64,000 nucleotides of DNA from Zhihengliuella salsuginis. Its GTDB lineage: Bacteria; Actinomycetota; Actinomycetes; Actinomycetales; Micrococcaceae. Location: contig NZ_BMXK01000002.1 of the NCBI RefSeq assembly GCF_014651715.1, forward strand, positions 124,001 to 188,000, given 5' to 3'. Position numbers and translations under genes: made by a program. Shown here piece after piece: positions 8,821-17,062 of this stretch; positions within the stretch are counted from its first letter, which is position 1, and every line of letters starts with the position of its first letter. Under the pieces are notes generated by a model. It was given only the letters and a program-made list of their open reading frames with translations. It was not told the origin of the DNA and searched no databases.

Positions 8821-9350
8821 CCCGAGGCGAGCCCCGCCGTCGTACCGCCGGAGACGGCGAGCAGATCCGCCGGGGCCAGCTCGATCTCCAGCCCCCGCCG
8901 GCCGCCGGAGACGAAGATCGTCCCTGCTTCCGCCGACAGCGCCGAGACGTCCAGCGCGAGGCGGTGGCGCTGCCGCTGCCCCAGCGGGGAGATCCCGCCC
9001 AGCACGTAGCCGGTGAGCCGCTCGGCCACCGCCGGGTCCGCGAGCGACGCCCGCTTGGCGCCGAACGCGGCCGCCGCCGCCTTCAGATCGAGCCGTCCGG
9101 TGACGGGGACGACGGCGGTCGCGTACTCCTCGGCGGTGGTACCGGAGGCGCCGCCGCGCACGGACTCGAGCCGCACCATCAGGGTCTTGAACACGCGCGC
9201 CGCGTCGACGCCGAGCGCCCGTGCCGCCTCCGACCCGAACGACTCGGCGGCCGGGTCGTGCACGTAGGTGTGGACGGCGAAGGGCACCCCGGCCGCAGTC
9301 AACTCTCCTGCGGCCGGCGTGCCTTTCCCGTGGCGCCTCTTCCTGCCCAT
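8817..9350 (-). CDS. ybaK: Cys-tRNA(Pro) deacylase, YbaK/EbsC family
   Basis: A 177-residue trans-editing protein expected to hydrolyse Cys-tRNA(Pro) and similar mischarged tRNAs. The YbaK fold is recognisable from VFKTLMVRL, VVPVTGRLDLKAAA, the GYVLGGISPLG block and the C-terminal IFVSGGRRGLEI. The ATG at 9350 is followed by a basic KRRHGKG tail that is typical of longer actinobacterial forms. It ends by overlapping the stop of the convergent hydrolase in a shared CTAG. It follows sufE by 8 bases and is likely the last gene of the sulfurtransferase-sufE run. Confidence 0.9.
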   Translation of the reverse strand: MGRKRRHGKGTPAAGELTAAGVPFAVHTYVHDPAAESFGSEAARALGVDAARVFKTLMVRLESVRGGASGTTAEEYATAVVPVTGRLDLKAAAAAFGAKRASLADPAVAERLTGYVLGGISPLGQRQRHRLALDVSALSAEAGTIFVSGGRRGLEIELAPADLLAVSGGTTAGLASG

Positions 9351-9358
9351 ACGTTCCC

Positions 9359-9802
9359 CTAGGCTGCGAGCGCCTCGTTGATCTTCCGCTTGATGCGCCC
9401 CAGCATCGCGGTCATGCCGCGCATGCGCAGGGGCGTGATCGCGCGGGTCAGGCCCAGCTGGTTCGGCATGTCGTCCGGCACCGCGAGGATCTCCGCGGCC
9501 GGCCTGCCGTTCAGGCCCTCGGCGAGCACCGACGCGAACCCGCGGGTCGTCGGCGCCTCCGGGGGCGCGGAGAAGTAGAGGCCGACCGTCCGCGGCTCCG
9601 ACTCCTCGACCTCCACGGTCAGGAACAGCGGCGTCTGGCACTCGACGACCTGCTCCAGGAGTTCCGGATGGTCGGCGAACCGCTCCGGCAGCTCCGGCAG
9701 GGCGTCCGAGAACTCGAGCAGCAGCTCGAGCCGCTCCGCCTCCGTGAGGGCGTTGAAGTCGTCCACGATCTCCGCGAGCTCGGCGGGCATCGATCCGGCC
9801 AC
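9359..9802 (-). CDS. SufE family sulfur-acceptor protein
   Basis: A 147-residue SufE-like protein. The acceptor cysteine is in VVECQTPLF (about residue 54), and the block RGFASVLAEGLNGRPA is conserved in the family. SufE proteins accept persulfide sulfur from a cysteine desulfurase and stimulate it. Here it sits 3 bases downstream of a rhodanese-type sulfurtransferase rather than in the suf operon, suggesting sulfur relay between the two. The start may be GTG at 9802 or ATG at 9790; neither has a strong Shine-Dalgarno sequence, consistent with translational coupling. Confidence 0.88.
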   Translation of the reverse strand: MAGSMPAELAEIVDDFNALTEAERLELLLEFSDALPELPERFADHPELLEQVVECQTPLFLTVEVEESEPRTVGLYFSAPPEAPTTRGFASVLAEGLNGRPAAEILAVPDDMPNQLGLTRAITPLRMRGMTAMLGRIKRKINEALAA

Positions 9803-9805
9803 GGC

Positions 9806-10753
9806 CTACGCACCCGCCTTCGCGGCGCCGGGCGCCTCGCCCGGTTCGGTGCCCTTGACGATCGGGACGCGCACGGCGTTGCCCCACTCGGTCCAGGAGC
9901 CGTCGTAGTTGCGGACGTTCTCGAAGCCGAGGAGGTGCTCGAGCACGAACCACGTGTGGCTCGAGCGCTCGCCGATGCGGCAGTACGCGACGACGTCGTC
10001 GCCGGGGGCGAGGCCGGCCTCGCCGAGGTAGATCCCCTCGAGGGCGTCGCGCTGCTTGAACGTCCCGTCCTCCTCCGCCGCCCTGGCCCAGGGGACCGAC
10101 GCCGCGGACGGGATGTGGCCGCCGCGCAGCGCGCCCTCCTCCGGGTAGGCGGGCATGTGGGTGCGCTCGCCGGAGTACTCCTCGGGGGAGCGCACATCGA
10201 TCAGCGGTCCGTTGCCCAGGTGGGCGAGCACATCGTCCTTGTAGGCGCGGATGACGGAGTCGTCGCGCTCGACGACGGGGTAGTCGGCGGCCGTCCGCTC
10301 CGGCTTCTCGCGGGTCAGCTCGCGGTCCTCGGCGATCCACTTGTCGCGGCCGCCGTCGAGCAGGCGCACGTCCTCGTGGCCGAAGAGCGTGAACACCCAC
10401 AGGGCGTACGCGGCCCACCAGTTGGACTTGTCGCCGTAGATCACCACGGTGTCGTCGCGGCTGATGCCCTTGGCGCTCATCAGCGCGGCGAAACCGGCGC
10501 CGTCGACGTAGTCGCGGGTGACCTCGTCGTTGAGCTCGGTGTGCCAGTCGACCTTGACGGAGCCGGGGATGTGTCCCGTGTCGTAGAGGAGGATGTCCTC
10601 GTCGGACTCCACCACGACCAGGGAGTCGGCACCGAGATTCTCGGCCAGCCACTCCGTGGAGACGAGGCGTTCGGGGTGGGCGTAGGCGGAAAACTTCTCG
10701 TTGGCGTCGGCAGCAACGGGCATCGTGCACCTCGGTTCACTTGTAGACAACAT
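9806..10753 (-). CDS. Thiosulfate/3-mercaptopyruvate sulfurtransferase (double rhodanese)
   Basis: A 315-residue protein of two rhodanese domains, transferring sulfane sulfur to thiol or cyanide acceptors. The C-terminal domain has the active loop [13 protein letters not shown] with the persulfide cysteine; [13 protein letters not shown] and [10 protein letters not shown] are typical of the mycobacterial CysA2/SseA-like group. The N-terminal domain ([15 protein letters not shown]) lacks a catalytic cysteine, as usual. Two starts look usable: ATG 10753 after GGAGG with 7-base spacing, and ATG 10723 after GAGGT with 5-base spacing. Family homology begins just after the second one. Confidence 0.9.
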   Translation of the reverse strand: MLSTSEPRCTMPVAADANEKFSAYAHPERLVSTEWLAENLGADSLVVVESDEDILLYDTGHIPGSVKVDWHTELNDEVTRDYVDGAGFAALMSAKGISRDDTVVIYGDKSNWWAAYALWVFTLFGHEDVRLLDGGRDKWIAEDRELTREKPERTAADYPVVERDDSVIRAYKDDVLAHLGNGPLIDVRSPEEYSGERTHMPAYPEEGALRGGHIPSAASVPWARAAEEDGTFKQRDALEGIYLGEAGLAPGDDVVAYCRIGERSSHTWFVLEHLLGFENVRNYDGSWTEWGNAVRVPIVKGTEPGEAPGAAKAGA

Positions 10754-10925
10754 GGAGCAGCCTCCAGCCTACTGCCGTCGAGGCCCCGGCCGCGCCCCGG
10801 CGTCGTCCGGCGTTACACGCCCGCCCGGCCGCCGACGGGACGCGCACGTGCGTCCGGGCCGCGGGGCCGCGTAAAGTTGCCGTGGCGGCATCGACGCCGC
10901 GCTCCAACCGAAGGACCTTTCACCC

Positions 10926-11966
10926 GTGCCCACGATCGAACACCTCACCGAACGCACGCCGCACGTCTCACCCGAGGACCTGCTGGACGGCTTCGAACCG
11001 TCCTACCGGTTCGGCGATGTCTCGTTCGACTCCTACATCCCGGACCCCAACCAGCCGTCGCAGACGATCGCCGTGACGAAGCTGCGCGAATTCGCCGAGT
11101 CCATGACGGCCGGCGGCGGGGGATTCCTGGGCAAGCTGTTCGGCAAGTCCAAGAAGCCGGCCAAGACGGGGCTCTACCTCGACGGAGGGTTCGGCGTCGG
11201 CAAGACCCACCTGCTGGCCTCGCTCTGGCATTCTGCTCCGGGCCCCAAGGCGTTCGGCACGTTCGTCGAGTACACGAACCTCGTCGGCGCGCTCTCCTTC
11301 CGCAAGACGGTGGATGTCCTGAAGGGGTACCGGCTCGTCTGCATCGACGAGTTCGAGCTCGACGACCCGGGCGACACGGTCCTCATGTCCCGCCTGATGC
11401 GGGAGCTCTCCGATGCCGGGGTCAGGCTGGTCGCGACGTCCAACACCCTCCCCGGCGCCCTCGGCGACGGGCGCTTCGCGGCGGCCGACTTCAAGCGGGA
11501 GATCCAGGTCCTCGCGGACCAGTTCGAGGTGGTCCGGGTCGACGGCGAGGACTACCGCCACCGCGGTCTGCCGGAGGCCCCCGCCACGCTCGACGACGAC
11601 GCGCTCGAGGCGTTCGCGGCCGAGCGCTTCGGAGACAAGACGCTCGCCGTCGACGACTTCGCCGAGCTGACCGAGCACCTCCAGCGCGTGCACCCGAGCC
11701 GGTACCGGCAGCTGATGGACGGCATCGACGTCCTGGTGCTGCACAACGTCTCGACGATCACCGAGCAGTCCCTGGCGCTGCGCTTCGTGGTGCTCGCCGA
11801 CCGCCTCTACGACCGCGACGTGCCGATCGTCGCCTCGGGCGTCTCCTTCAGCGAGCTGTTCACCCCCGAGATGATGGCCGGCGGCTACATGAAGAAGTAC
11901 TTCCGCGCCGTGTCCCGGCTGACCGCCCTGGCGCGCAACGGCCAGGTTGCGGAGTCGGCCGCCTGA
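10926..11966 (+). CDS. zapE: ZapE/AFG1-like AAA ATPase
   Basis: A 346-residue P-loop ATPase of the AFG1/YhcM/ZapE family; in Escherichia coli ZapE destabilises FtsZ rings and in mitochondria AFG1 is linked to protein quality control. The Walker A GGFGVGKTH lies near residue 88-96 and Walker B LVCIDEFEL near 136-144, with the sensor-like VRLVATSNT after it. Start is a GTG with AAGGA 10 bases upstream. A TAAAGT hexamer at 10872-10877 may be its -10, giving a leader of about 40 bases. The precise cellular role in actinobacteria is not established. Confidence 0.9.
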   Translation: MPTIEHLTERTPHVSPEDLLDGFEPSYRFGDVSFDSYIPDPNQPSQTIAVTKLREFAESMTAGGGGFLGKLFGKSKKPAKTGLYLDGGFGVGKTHLLASLWHSAPGPKAFGTFVEYTNLVGALSFRKTVDVLKGYRLVCIDEFELDDPGDTVLMSRLMRELSDAGVRLVATSNTLPGALGDGRFAAADFKREIQVLADQFEVVRVDGEDYRHRGLPEAPATLDDDALEAFAAERFGDKTLAVDDFAELTEHLQRVHPSRYRQLMDGIDVLVLHNVSTITEQSLALRFVVLADRLYDRDVPIVASGVSFSELFTPEMMAGGYMKKYFRAVSRLTALARNGQVAESAA

Positions 11967-11991
11967 TGTAGGGGCGCCCCTGGCGGATGGG

Positions 11992-12020
11992 GCCCGCTCC
12001 GCGCTCGTCGCGGGGCGGGC
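11992..12020 (+). terminator. Possible terminator hairpin after zapE
   Basis: Twelve-base arms 11992-12003 and 12009-12020 pair around a 5-base loop. Only a weak T-rich tail follows (TTCGTCGTCT). Confidence 0.45.
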
Positions 12021-12262
12021 TTCGTCGTCTCCGCCGCGTGGGCGGAGGCGTGTGGGCGGGCCCCGCGGTTGTAGGAGCCGGAGAACGTGTTCATGGCGGG
12101 CACTGCGGCGCGGAGGGTCGAGCGATCCGGCGATATCCGGGCTCAACGTCGTCCACTCGGCAACGAGAGGGGTCCGCCCGAGGAACTGCACCGATTGTCG
12201 CCGAACCGATGCCTGGAAGCGCGCGGGGGACACGGGGGCGGTGTGCAGGAGGCGGAAACGAC
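12021..12262 (+). other. Intergenic stretch with no recognised feature
   Basis: Together with the flanking hairpins this makes a gap of about 330 bases between zapE and the tRNA array. Six-frame reading gives only short frames without family signatures or good starts. I see nothing supportable here. Confidence 0.4.
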
Positions 12263-12292
12263 GAAAGCCCCGGTCCGAGGACCGGGGCTTTC
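12263..12292 (-). terminator. Terminator of the tRNA array
   Basis: A perfect 13-14 bp hairpin (GAAAGCCCCGGTCC against GACCGGGGCTTTC) lies 8 bases after the last tRNA on the minus strand and is followed by a T-rich tail in that direction. Confidence 0.7.
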
Positions 12293-12299
12293 GTTCATG

Positions 12300-12376
12300 T
12301 GGAGCGGACAACGAGATTCGAACTCGCGACCTCCACCTTGGCAAGGTGGCGCTCTAGCCAGCTGAGCTATGTCCGC
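12300..12376 (-). tRNA. tRNA-Gly (GCC), with encoded CCA
   Basis: Complete cloverleaf: acceptor GCGGACA with TGTCCGC, D-loop AGCTCAGCTGGCTAGAGC, anticodon stem CCACC/GGTGG around TTGCCAA, and T-loop GTTCGAATC. The anticodon is at 12340-12342. The discriminator T is followed by an encoded CCA, unlike the second copy. It is the last gene of the array. Confidence 0.96.
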
Positions 12377-12443
12377 AGATCGCCTCTGCCGGCCGGAGCC
12401 CGCAGAGGCGAATCAGGAATCCTTGGCGAGAAGGATTCTCGAG

Positions 12444-12515
12444 TGGGCGATACTGGGTTCGAACCAGTGACCTCTTCCGTGTCAGGGAAGCGCGCTACCG
12501 CTGCGCCAATCGCCC
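12444..12515 (-). tRNA. tRNA-Val (GAC)
   Basis: Acceptor GGGCGAT/ATCGCCC, anticodon stem CTTCC/GGAAG around loop CTGACAC, giving anticodon GAC (12481-12483); T-loop GTTCGAACC is present. CCA is not encoded. Third tRNA of the array. Confidence 0.96.
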
Positions 12516-12542
12516 TTGTCAGGGTTGCAATCGCTGTAAGCG

Positions 12543-12613
12543 AGGTGGGGACGGGATTCGAACCCGCGTAAACGGCTTTGCAGGCCGCTGCCTCGCCTCT
12601 CGGCCACCCCACC
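12543..12613 (-). tRNA. tRNA-Cys (GCA)
   Basis: Acceptor GGTGGGG/CCCCACC, anticodon loop CTGCAAA with anticodon GCA (12579-12581), and T-loop GTTCGAATC. CCA is not encoded. Second tRNA of the array; a single-codon-family tRNA that is usually unique in such genomes. Confidence 0.96.
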
Positions 12614-12679
12614 ATGTCCGAGAACAATATCCGGGGACATCGTTCCTGGGCGGTCGTGAAGACCTTACAGTGTCTTGCG

Positions 12680-12753
12680 AGCGGACAACGAGATTCGAAC
12701 TCGCGACCTCCACCTTGGCAAGGTGGCGCTCTAGCCAGCTGAGCTATGTCCGC
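12680..12753 (-). tRNA. tRNA-Gly (GCC), second copy without CCA
   Basis: Body identical base for base to the copy at 12300-12376, but followed by CG rather than CCA. It is the first tRNA of the array, about 65 bases downstream of the predicted transcription start. Confidence 0.96.
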
Positions 12754-12823
12754 ATGTCGAGATCGCGGCCTTTCCGGAGACTTTGTTCGTCGCCGTCCCG
12801 GCCGCGTTCCAACGAGTAAAAAC

Positions 12824-12851
12824 TCTATACGAGTGGTTCGGGGGTGTGCAA
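12824..12851 (-). promoter_or_regulatory. Promoter of the tRNA Gly-Cys-Val-Gly array
   Basis: On the minus strand TTGCAC (12846-12851) and TATAGA (12824-12829) are separated by 16 bases, a good sigma-70-type promoter. Transcription would begin near 12818 and run into the first tRNA-Gly. Confidence 0.7.
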
Positions 12852-12982
12852 ATCGAGGTGTCCGATTCGGGGCTTCAGCCGGCCTTTTCGGGGCCCACAA
12901 GGGCGATCGCGGCCCGGAATCACGGGGGTGAAGAAGTTTTCAGAATATTTTCGGCCGGCGCCCCGGACGGCGGGTTTCGTGC

Positions 12983-12988
12983 CAGAAT
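12983..12988 (+). promoter_or_regulatory. Possible -10 hexamer CAGAAT before the PD-(D/E)XK-like gene
   Basis: CAGAAT lies 7 bases before the ATG at 12996, where no Shine-Dalgarno sequence is present. It is weaker than the TAGGCT-type sites elsewhere in the window. Confidence 0.3.
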
Positions 12989-12995
12989 CGGTGCC

Positions 12996-13850
12996 ATGAC
13001 AGCCCCGAGACTCGCCCAGCAGACCGAACACGGCCGGATGTACGCGCGATCGGTGGGCGGCGCGCTCGAAGTGCCCTCCATCACGACCGTCATCTCCCAG
13101 GCGGCCATGGACCTGACCGGGTGGGCCGGGCACATGGCGGCGACCGCCGTCGTGCAGGACGAGAAGCTGGCCGCGGCCGTCGGCCAGCCGGGCCGGCTCA
13201 AGGCGATCGCCCGCGAGGCCTCCCGCGCGGCCGAGGTGTTCCGCGACGCGGCGGCGGAACGCGGCGACCGGGTGCACGCCTACTGCGAGCAGCTGGCGCT
13301 GCGGGACCTGGGGCCGGAGCACGCGCTCGAGGCGACGCGGGCGGCGCTGGCCGGGAACGGCGAGACGGCCTTCGCCGACCGCGTCGACGAGTGGTGGGAG
13401 CTGTACGGGGTGCGGCCGATCGCGGCCGAGGCCACGGTGTGGAACAAGACCGTGGGGTACGCCGGCACGCTCGACCTCGTGGCTGAGATCGGCGGCAAGC
13501 TGTGCCTGATCGACTTCAAGACCAAGGGCACCACGCGCGACGGGCGGGCGAAGGCGCTGGATCCCAAGGTGGGCATGCAGCTCGCCGCCGGCTACAAGGC
13601 CGAGGAGCTGTGCACCGACGCCGACGCCGGAACGTGGGTGCCGTGGCCCTACGGGGGAGAGGCCCCGATGCTCCTCGGCGTCGCGATCGCGGAGACGGAG
13701 GTCGTGGTCCAGCAGGCCAGCCCCGAGACCCTGCCGACCCAGTGGCGGCGGTTCTGGGCGCTGCGGCAGGTGTGGGAGACGGGGCGCGCCCTCGCCGAGG
13801 CGGGGCCCGCACTGCGCCCCATCGGCCCACCGGCCGCCGCGGGCGTCTAG
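12996..13850 (+). CDS. PD-(D/E)XK nuclease-like protein of unknown role
   Basis: A 284-residue protein. Residues near 155-175 carry GTLDL followed by LIDFKTKGT, the arrangement of the RecB/Cas4-type PD-(D/E)XK core: an acidic residue in GTLDL, then D-F-K. The preceding helices hold a conserved-looking histidine in GDRVHAYCEQLAL that could be the extra motif of RecB-like nucleases. No helicase, Cas gene or recombination gene is adjacent; it sits alone between the tRNA array and def. The ATG at 12996 is chosen because the sequence upstream has atypical composition. A nuclease fold is likely, activity is inferred, and the substrate is unknown. Confidence 0.75.
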   Translation: MTAPRLAQQTEHGRMYARSVGGALEVPSITTVISQAAMDLTGWAGHMAATAVVQDEKLAAAVGQPGRLKAIAREASRAAEVFRDAAAERGDRVHAYCEQLALRDLGPEHALEATRAALAGNGETAFADRVDEWWELYGVRPIAAEATVWNKTVGYAGTLDLVAEIGGKLCLIDFKTKGTTRDGRAKALDPKVGMQLAAGYKAEELCTDADAGTWVPWPYGGEAPMLLGVAIAETEVVVQQASPETLPTQWRRFWALRQVWETGRALAEAGPALRPIGPPAAAGV

Positions 13851-13853
13851 ACT
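13848..13853 (+). promoter_or_regulatory. -10 hexamer TAGACT for the def-fmt-rsmB operon
   Basis: The TAG stop of the preceding gene is also the first half of TAGACT. Transcription from here would give a leader of about 110 bases before def. No clear -35. Confidence 0.35.
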
Positions 13854-13969
13854 GGTCGGGCCCGGCGGACCACCAGACCACAGCACATTGAGTGCCGCAC
13901 GCCCGCGCCGGGCCCGCGCCCACGACTGGACGCGATCAGAGGGCGCCCGCGGCAGCTGAGGAGCAGAAC

Positions 13970-14545
13970 GTGGCCGTACTGCAGATCCGGATCGTCGGCG
14001 ATCCCGTCCTGCGCTCACCCGCCCAGGAAGTCACCGAGTTCGGGCCCGAGCTGGCCCGCCTCGTCGCGGACATGGAGGAGACCATGCGCGACGTCGAGGG
14101 CGCGGGTCTCGCGGCGCCCCAGGTGGGCGTCGGGCTGAGGGTGTTCACCTACGACATCGACGGGCACGCCGGCTACGTCGTCAACCCGGTGATCGAGGTC
14201 TCCGACGAGCGCCAGCCGCTCGGATCCGAAGGCTGCCTCTCCGTGCCGGGCCTCGGGTACGAGACCGGGCGCCCGGACCGGGCCCGGGTCCGCGGCGTGG
14301 ACGTGGACGGCAACCCCGTCGAGGTCGAGGGCACCGGGATGCTCGCACGCTGCCTGCAGCACGAGTGCGACCACCTCGACGGCCGGCTCTACATCGACCG
14401 GCTCGCCGGGGAGCCCCGCAAGGACGCGATGCGCCGCATCCGCGCCGCCGATTTCAACCGGGTCTCCGGCTCCACCGTCGCCTCCCGCGCCGAGCGCGTG
14501 GGCAGCGCCTTCGGCCGCGGCGCGCTGAACGGGGGCGGGCGATGA
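13970..14545 (+). CDS. def: Peptide deformylase
   Basis: A 191-residue metal-dependent deformylase that removes the formyl group from the N-terminal methionine of new proteins. All three family motifs are intact: GAGLAAPQVG (44-53), EGCLSVPG with the metal-binding cysteine (about 89), and QHECDHLDG with the two histidines (about 131-135). The GTG at 13970 has GGAG at a good distance and starts at the family N-terminus. It overlaps fmt by ATGA, pairing the enzyme that removes formyl groups with the one that adds them. Confidence 0.97.
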   Translation: MAVLQIRIVGDPVLRSPAQEVTEFGPELARLVADMEETMRDVEGAGLAAPQVGVGLRVFTYDIDGHAGYVVNPVIEVSDERQPLGSEGCLSVPGLGYETGRPDRARVRGVDVDGNPVEVEGTGMLARCLQHECDHLDGRLYIDRLAGEPRKDAMRRIRAADFNRVSGSTVASRAERVGSAFGRGALNGGGR

Positions 14546-15522
14546 AGGTCCTCTTCGCCGGCACGCCGGCCGTCGCCGTCCCCTCGCTGCGCCGCCTCGT
14601 GGCGGACGGGTACGACGTCGTCGCCGTCCTCACGCGCGAGGACGCCCCGCTGGGGCGCAAACGCGTCTTGACCCCCTCTCCGGTGGCCGCCGCCGCCGCC
14701 GAGCTCGGCCTGGCCACGATCAAGGCCAACCGGATCACCCCCGCGGCGAAGGAGGCGATCGCCGCCGCCGGCGCCGATGTGGCCGCGATCGTCGCCTACG
14801 GCGGGCTCGTCCCGGCCGACGCGCTCGCGATCCCCGAGCACGGGTGGATCAACCTCCACTTCTCCCTGCTTCCGGCCTGGCGCGGCGCGGCCCCCGTCCA
14901 GCACGCGGTCATCGCCGGCGACGACGTCACGGGCGCGGTCACCTTCCAGCTGGAGGCCGGGCTCGACACGGGCCCCGTGTTCGGCCAGCTGACGCAGGCC
15001 GTCGACCCGTCGACCACGAGCGGCGAGCTGCTCGATGACCTCGCCGAGTCCGGGTCCGTCCTCCTCTCCCAGACGCTCGCGGGCGTCGACGCCGGCCGGC
15101 TGGCCCCCGTGCCGCAGTCGGGCGATGCCACACACGCGCCGAAGCTGACCATCGACGACGGCCGCATCGACTTCGCACAGCCGGCCCTGGCCATCCGCCG
15201 CCGCATCAACGGTGTCACGCCCGAGCCCGGCGCGTGGACGACTCTCGACGGCGCCCGGTTCAAGATCGGCCCGCTCCGCCGCGACGCCTGGAACGGGGCG
15301 TCGACGCGCGAGGCCACCCGCGCGCTCGCCGAGGAGCACCCGCCCCTCGCCGCGCTCGAACCCGGCCGCGTGTTCATCGTCCCCGGCAAGAACCCCCGCC
15401 CCTTCGTGGGGACGGGCTCGCACCCCATCGAGCTCGAAACAGTCCAGCCGGCCGGCAAGAAGATGATGCCGGCCACCGATTGGGCACGCGGCGGCGCGGC
15501 TCAGGAAGCGAAGTTCGCATGA
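14542..15522 (+). CDS. fmt: Methionyl-tRNA formyltransferase
   Basis: A 326-residue enzyme that formylates initiator Met-tRNA using 10-formyltetrahydrofolate. The N-terminal Rossmann part begins MKVLFAGTPAVAVPSL. The catalytic loop is INLHFSLLPAWRGAAP, and FQLEAGLDTGPV is the conserved HxSLLP-adjacent block; a C-terminal OB-like domain follows from about 205. It overlaps def upstream and rsmB downstream by 4 bases each, so the three genes are translationally coupled. Confidence 0.97.
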   Translation: MKVLFAGTPAVAVPSLRRLVADGYDVVAVLTREDAPLGRKRVLTPSPVAAAAAELGLATIKANRITPAAKEAIAAAGADVAAIVAYGGLVPADALAIPEHGWINLHFSLLPAWRGAAPVQHAVIAGDDVTGAVTFQLEAGLDTGPVFGQLTQAVDPSTTSGELLDDLAESGSVLLSQTLAGVDAGRLAPVPQSGDATHAPKLTIDDGRIDFAQPALAIRRRINGVTPEPGAWTTLDGARFKIGPLRRDAWNGASTREATRALAEEHPPLAALEPGRVFIVPGKNPRPFVGTGSHPIELETVQPAGKKMMPATDWARGGAAQEAKFA

Positions 15523-17027
15523 GCGCGCAGCAAGGCGGCCAGCGCCGCAACGACAAGGGCCGCGAGCGCAACCGCGGCGGAACCCGCAGTTTCAGCTCCT
15601 CGGCCCCGGCCGCCCGCAAGCGCCGGGCCGACCCGGCCCGCCTCGTGGCCTTCGAGGTCCTGCGCGCCGTCTCCTCCGACGACGCCTACGCCAACCTCGT
15701 GCTGCCGGCCCGCCTGCGCCGGTACAATCTCGGCGCCCGCGATGCCGGCTTCGCCACGGAGCTCACCTACGGCGCCCTGCGCGGGCAGGGCCTGTACGAC
15801 GCCGTCCTGTCGCGCTGCGTCGACCGACCGCTGAAGCGGCTGGACGCCCCCGTCCTCGACGCGCTGCGCCTCGGGGCGCACCAGCTGCTGGCCATGCGCG
15901 TGCCGAACCACGCCGCCCTCGACGAGACGGTGGCACTGACCCGCGCAGAGATCGGCGCCGGCGCGTCCGGCCTCGTCAACGCCGTGCTGCGCAAGGTCTC
16001 CGCCCGGAGCCTCGAGGAGTGGACTCAGGAGCTGACCGCGTCCGTCGCCGACGACACCGCCCGCGCGGCCATCGCGCACAGCCACCCGGAGTGGATCGTG
16101 CGCGCCCTGCGCCAGGGGCTCGCCGCCCACGGCCGCGGCGTCGACGAGATCGAGCAGCTGCTCGCCGCCGACAACGCGCCACCCGTCGTCAACCTCGTCG
16201 CCCTGCCCGGACTCGGCGACACCGGCGGGATCCTCGAACACGGCGGCACTGCCGGAACGCTCGCCCCCGATTCCGTGCTGTACGACGGCGGCGACCCCTC
16301 GCGGCTCGAGCCGGTGCGTTCCGGCACGGTCCGGGTGCAGGACGCCGGTTCGCAGCTCGTCGCCCGCGCGCTCGCCGAGGCACCGTTGACGGGTGAGGAC
16401 TCCCGGTGGCTGGACCTGTGCGCCGGCCCGGGCGGCAAGGCGGCCCTGCTCGGCGCCCTGGCCGCGCAGCGCGGGGCCCGCCTCGAGGCCAACGAGGTCG
16501 CACCGCACCGCGCCACCCTGGTCGAGAACGCGCTGGCCGCCGTGCCGGAGACGGCGTGGAGCGTCGTCGCCGGCGACGGGCGCCGCTACGGGCAGCAGGA
16601 CGCGAAGTTCGACCGCATCATGCTCGACGCCCCCTGCTCCGGCCTCGGCGCGCTGCGCCGCCGGCCCGAATCGCGGTGGCGCAAGACCCCGGACGACATC
16701 CCGGAGCTCACCGGACTGCAGACCGACCTCCTCGACGCGGCCGTGGCCGCGCTGCGGCCCGGCGGCGTCCTGGCCTACGTGACGTGCTCGCCGCACCCGG
16801 CCGAGACGACCGCCGTCGTGCTGGACGCCCTGGCCCGCCACCCGAAGCTCACCGCGCTCGACGCCGAGGCGGCACTGGACGCCGTCGCACTGGAGCCGAC
16901 CGGCTCCGGGGCGGACGTCCCCGGCCGGCGCGGCGCACCCGTGCCCGGCGCGCGGACGGCCCAGCTGTGGCCGCACGTGCACGCCACGGACGCCATGTTC
17001 ATGGCGCTCTTCACCCTCGAACCCTAG
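15519..17027 (+). CDS. rsmB: 16S rRNA (cytosine-967-C5)-methyltransferase
   Basis: A 502-residue protein with a 55-residue basic, disordered N-terminus, a NusB-like RNA-binding domain (about 55-190) and a C-terminal SAM-dependent m5C methyltransferase. Motif I is LDLCAGPGGKAALLG. Both cysteines of the m5C mechanism are present: LDAPCSGLGALRR (Cys373) and VTCSPHPAET (Cys423). Start ATG overlaps fmt; AGGAAG lies upstream. A stretch of about 25 residues near the C-terminus (GSGADVPGRRGAP) is a family-typical variable loop. Its TAG stop forms the first half of a TAGGCT hexamer before rpe. Confidence 0.95.
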   Translation: MSAQQGGQRRNDKGRERNRGGTRSFSSSAPAARKRRADPARLVAFEVLRAVSSDDAYANLVLPARLRRYNLGARDAGFATELTYGALRGQGLYDAVLSRCVDRPLKRLDAPVLDALRLGAHQLLAMRVPNHAALDETVALTRAEIGAGASGLVNAVLRKVSARSLEEWTQELTASVADDTARAAIAHSHPEWIVRALRQGLAAHGRGVDEIEQLLAADNAPPVVNLVALPGLGDTGGILEHGGTAGTLAPDSVLYDGGDPSRLEPVRSGTVRVQDAGSQLVARALAEAPLTGEDSRWLDLCAGPGGKAALLGALAAQRGARLEANEVAPHRATLVENALAAVPETAWSVVAGDGRRYGQQDAKFDRIMLDAPCSGLGALRRRPESRWRKTPDDIPELTGLQTDLLDAAVAALRPGGVLAYVTCSPHPAETTAVVLDALARHPKLTALDAEAALDAVALEPTGSGADVPGRRGAPVPGARTAQLWPHVHATDAMFMALFTLEP

Positions 17028-17030
17028 GCT
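17025..17030 (+). promoter_or_regulatory. -10 hexamer TAGGCT before rpe
   Basis: TAGGCT begins with the rsmB stop codon. Transcription start would be near 17037, leaving about 26 bases including GGGA before the rpe ATG. Confidence 0.4.
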
Positions 17031-17062
17031 GAGAGCCTGACCAAGACACGCAAGGGACCTCA

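Larger units (their letters stand above)
12302..12754. repeat. 76-bp direct repeat formed by two tRNA-Gly copies
   Basis: Positions 12302-12377 and 12679-12754 are identical. They flank tRNA-Val and tRNA-Cys in direct orientation, so homologous recombination could delete or duplicate the enclosed pair. Confidence 0.9.

Noticed and set aside
12783-12995. N-terminal extension of the PD-(D/E)XK gene to 12783
   Set aside because: The sequence lacks family character, covers the tRNA promoter on the other strand, and differs in composition from the gene.
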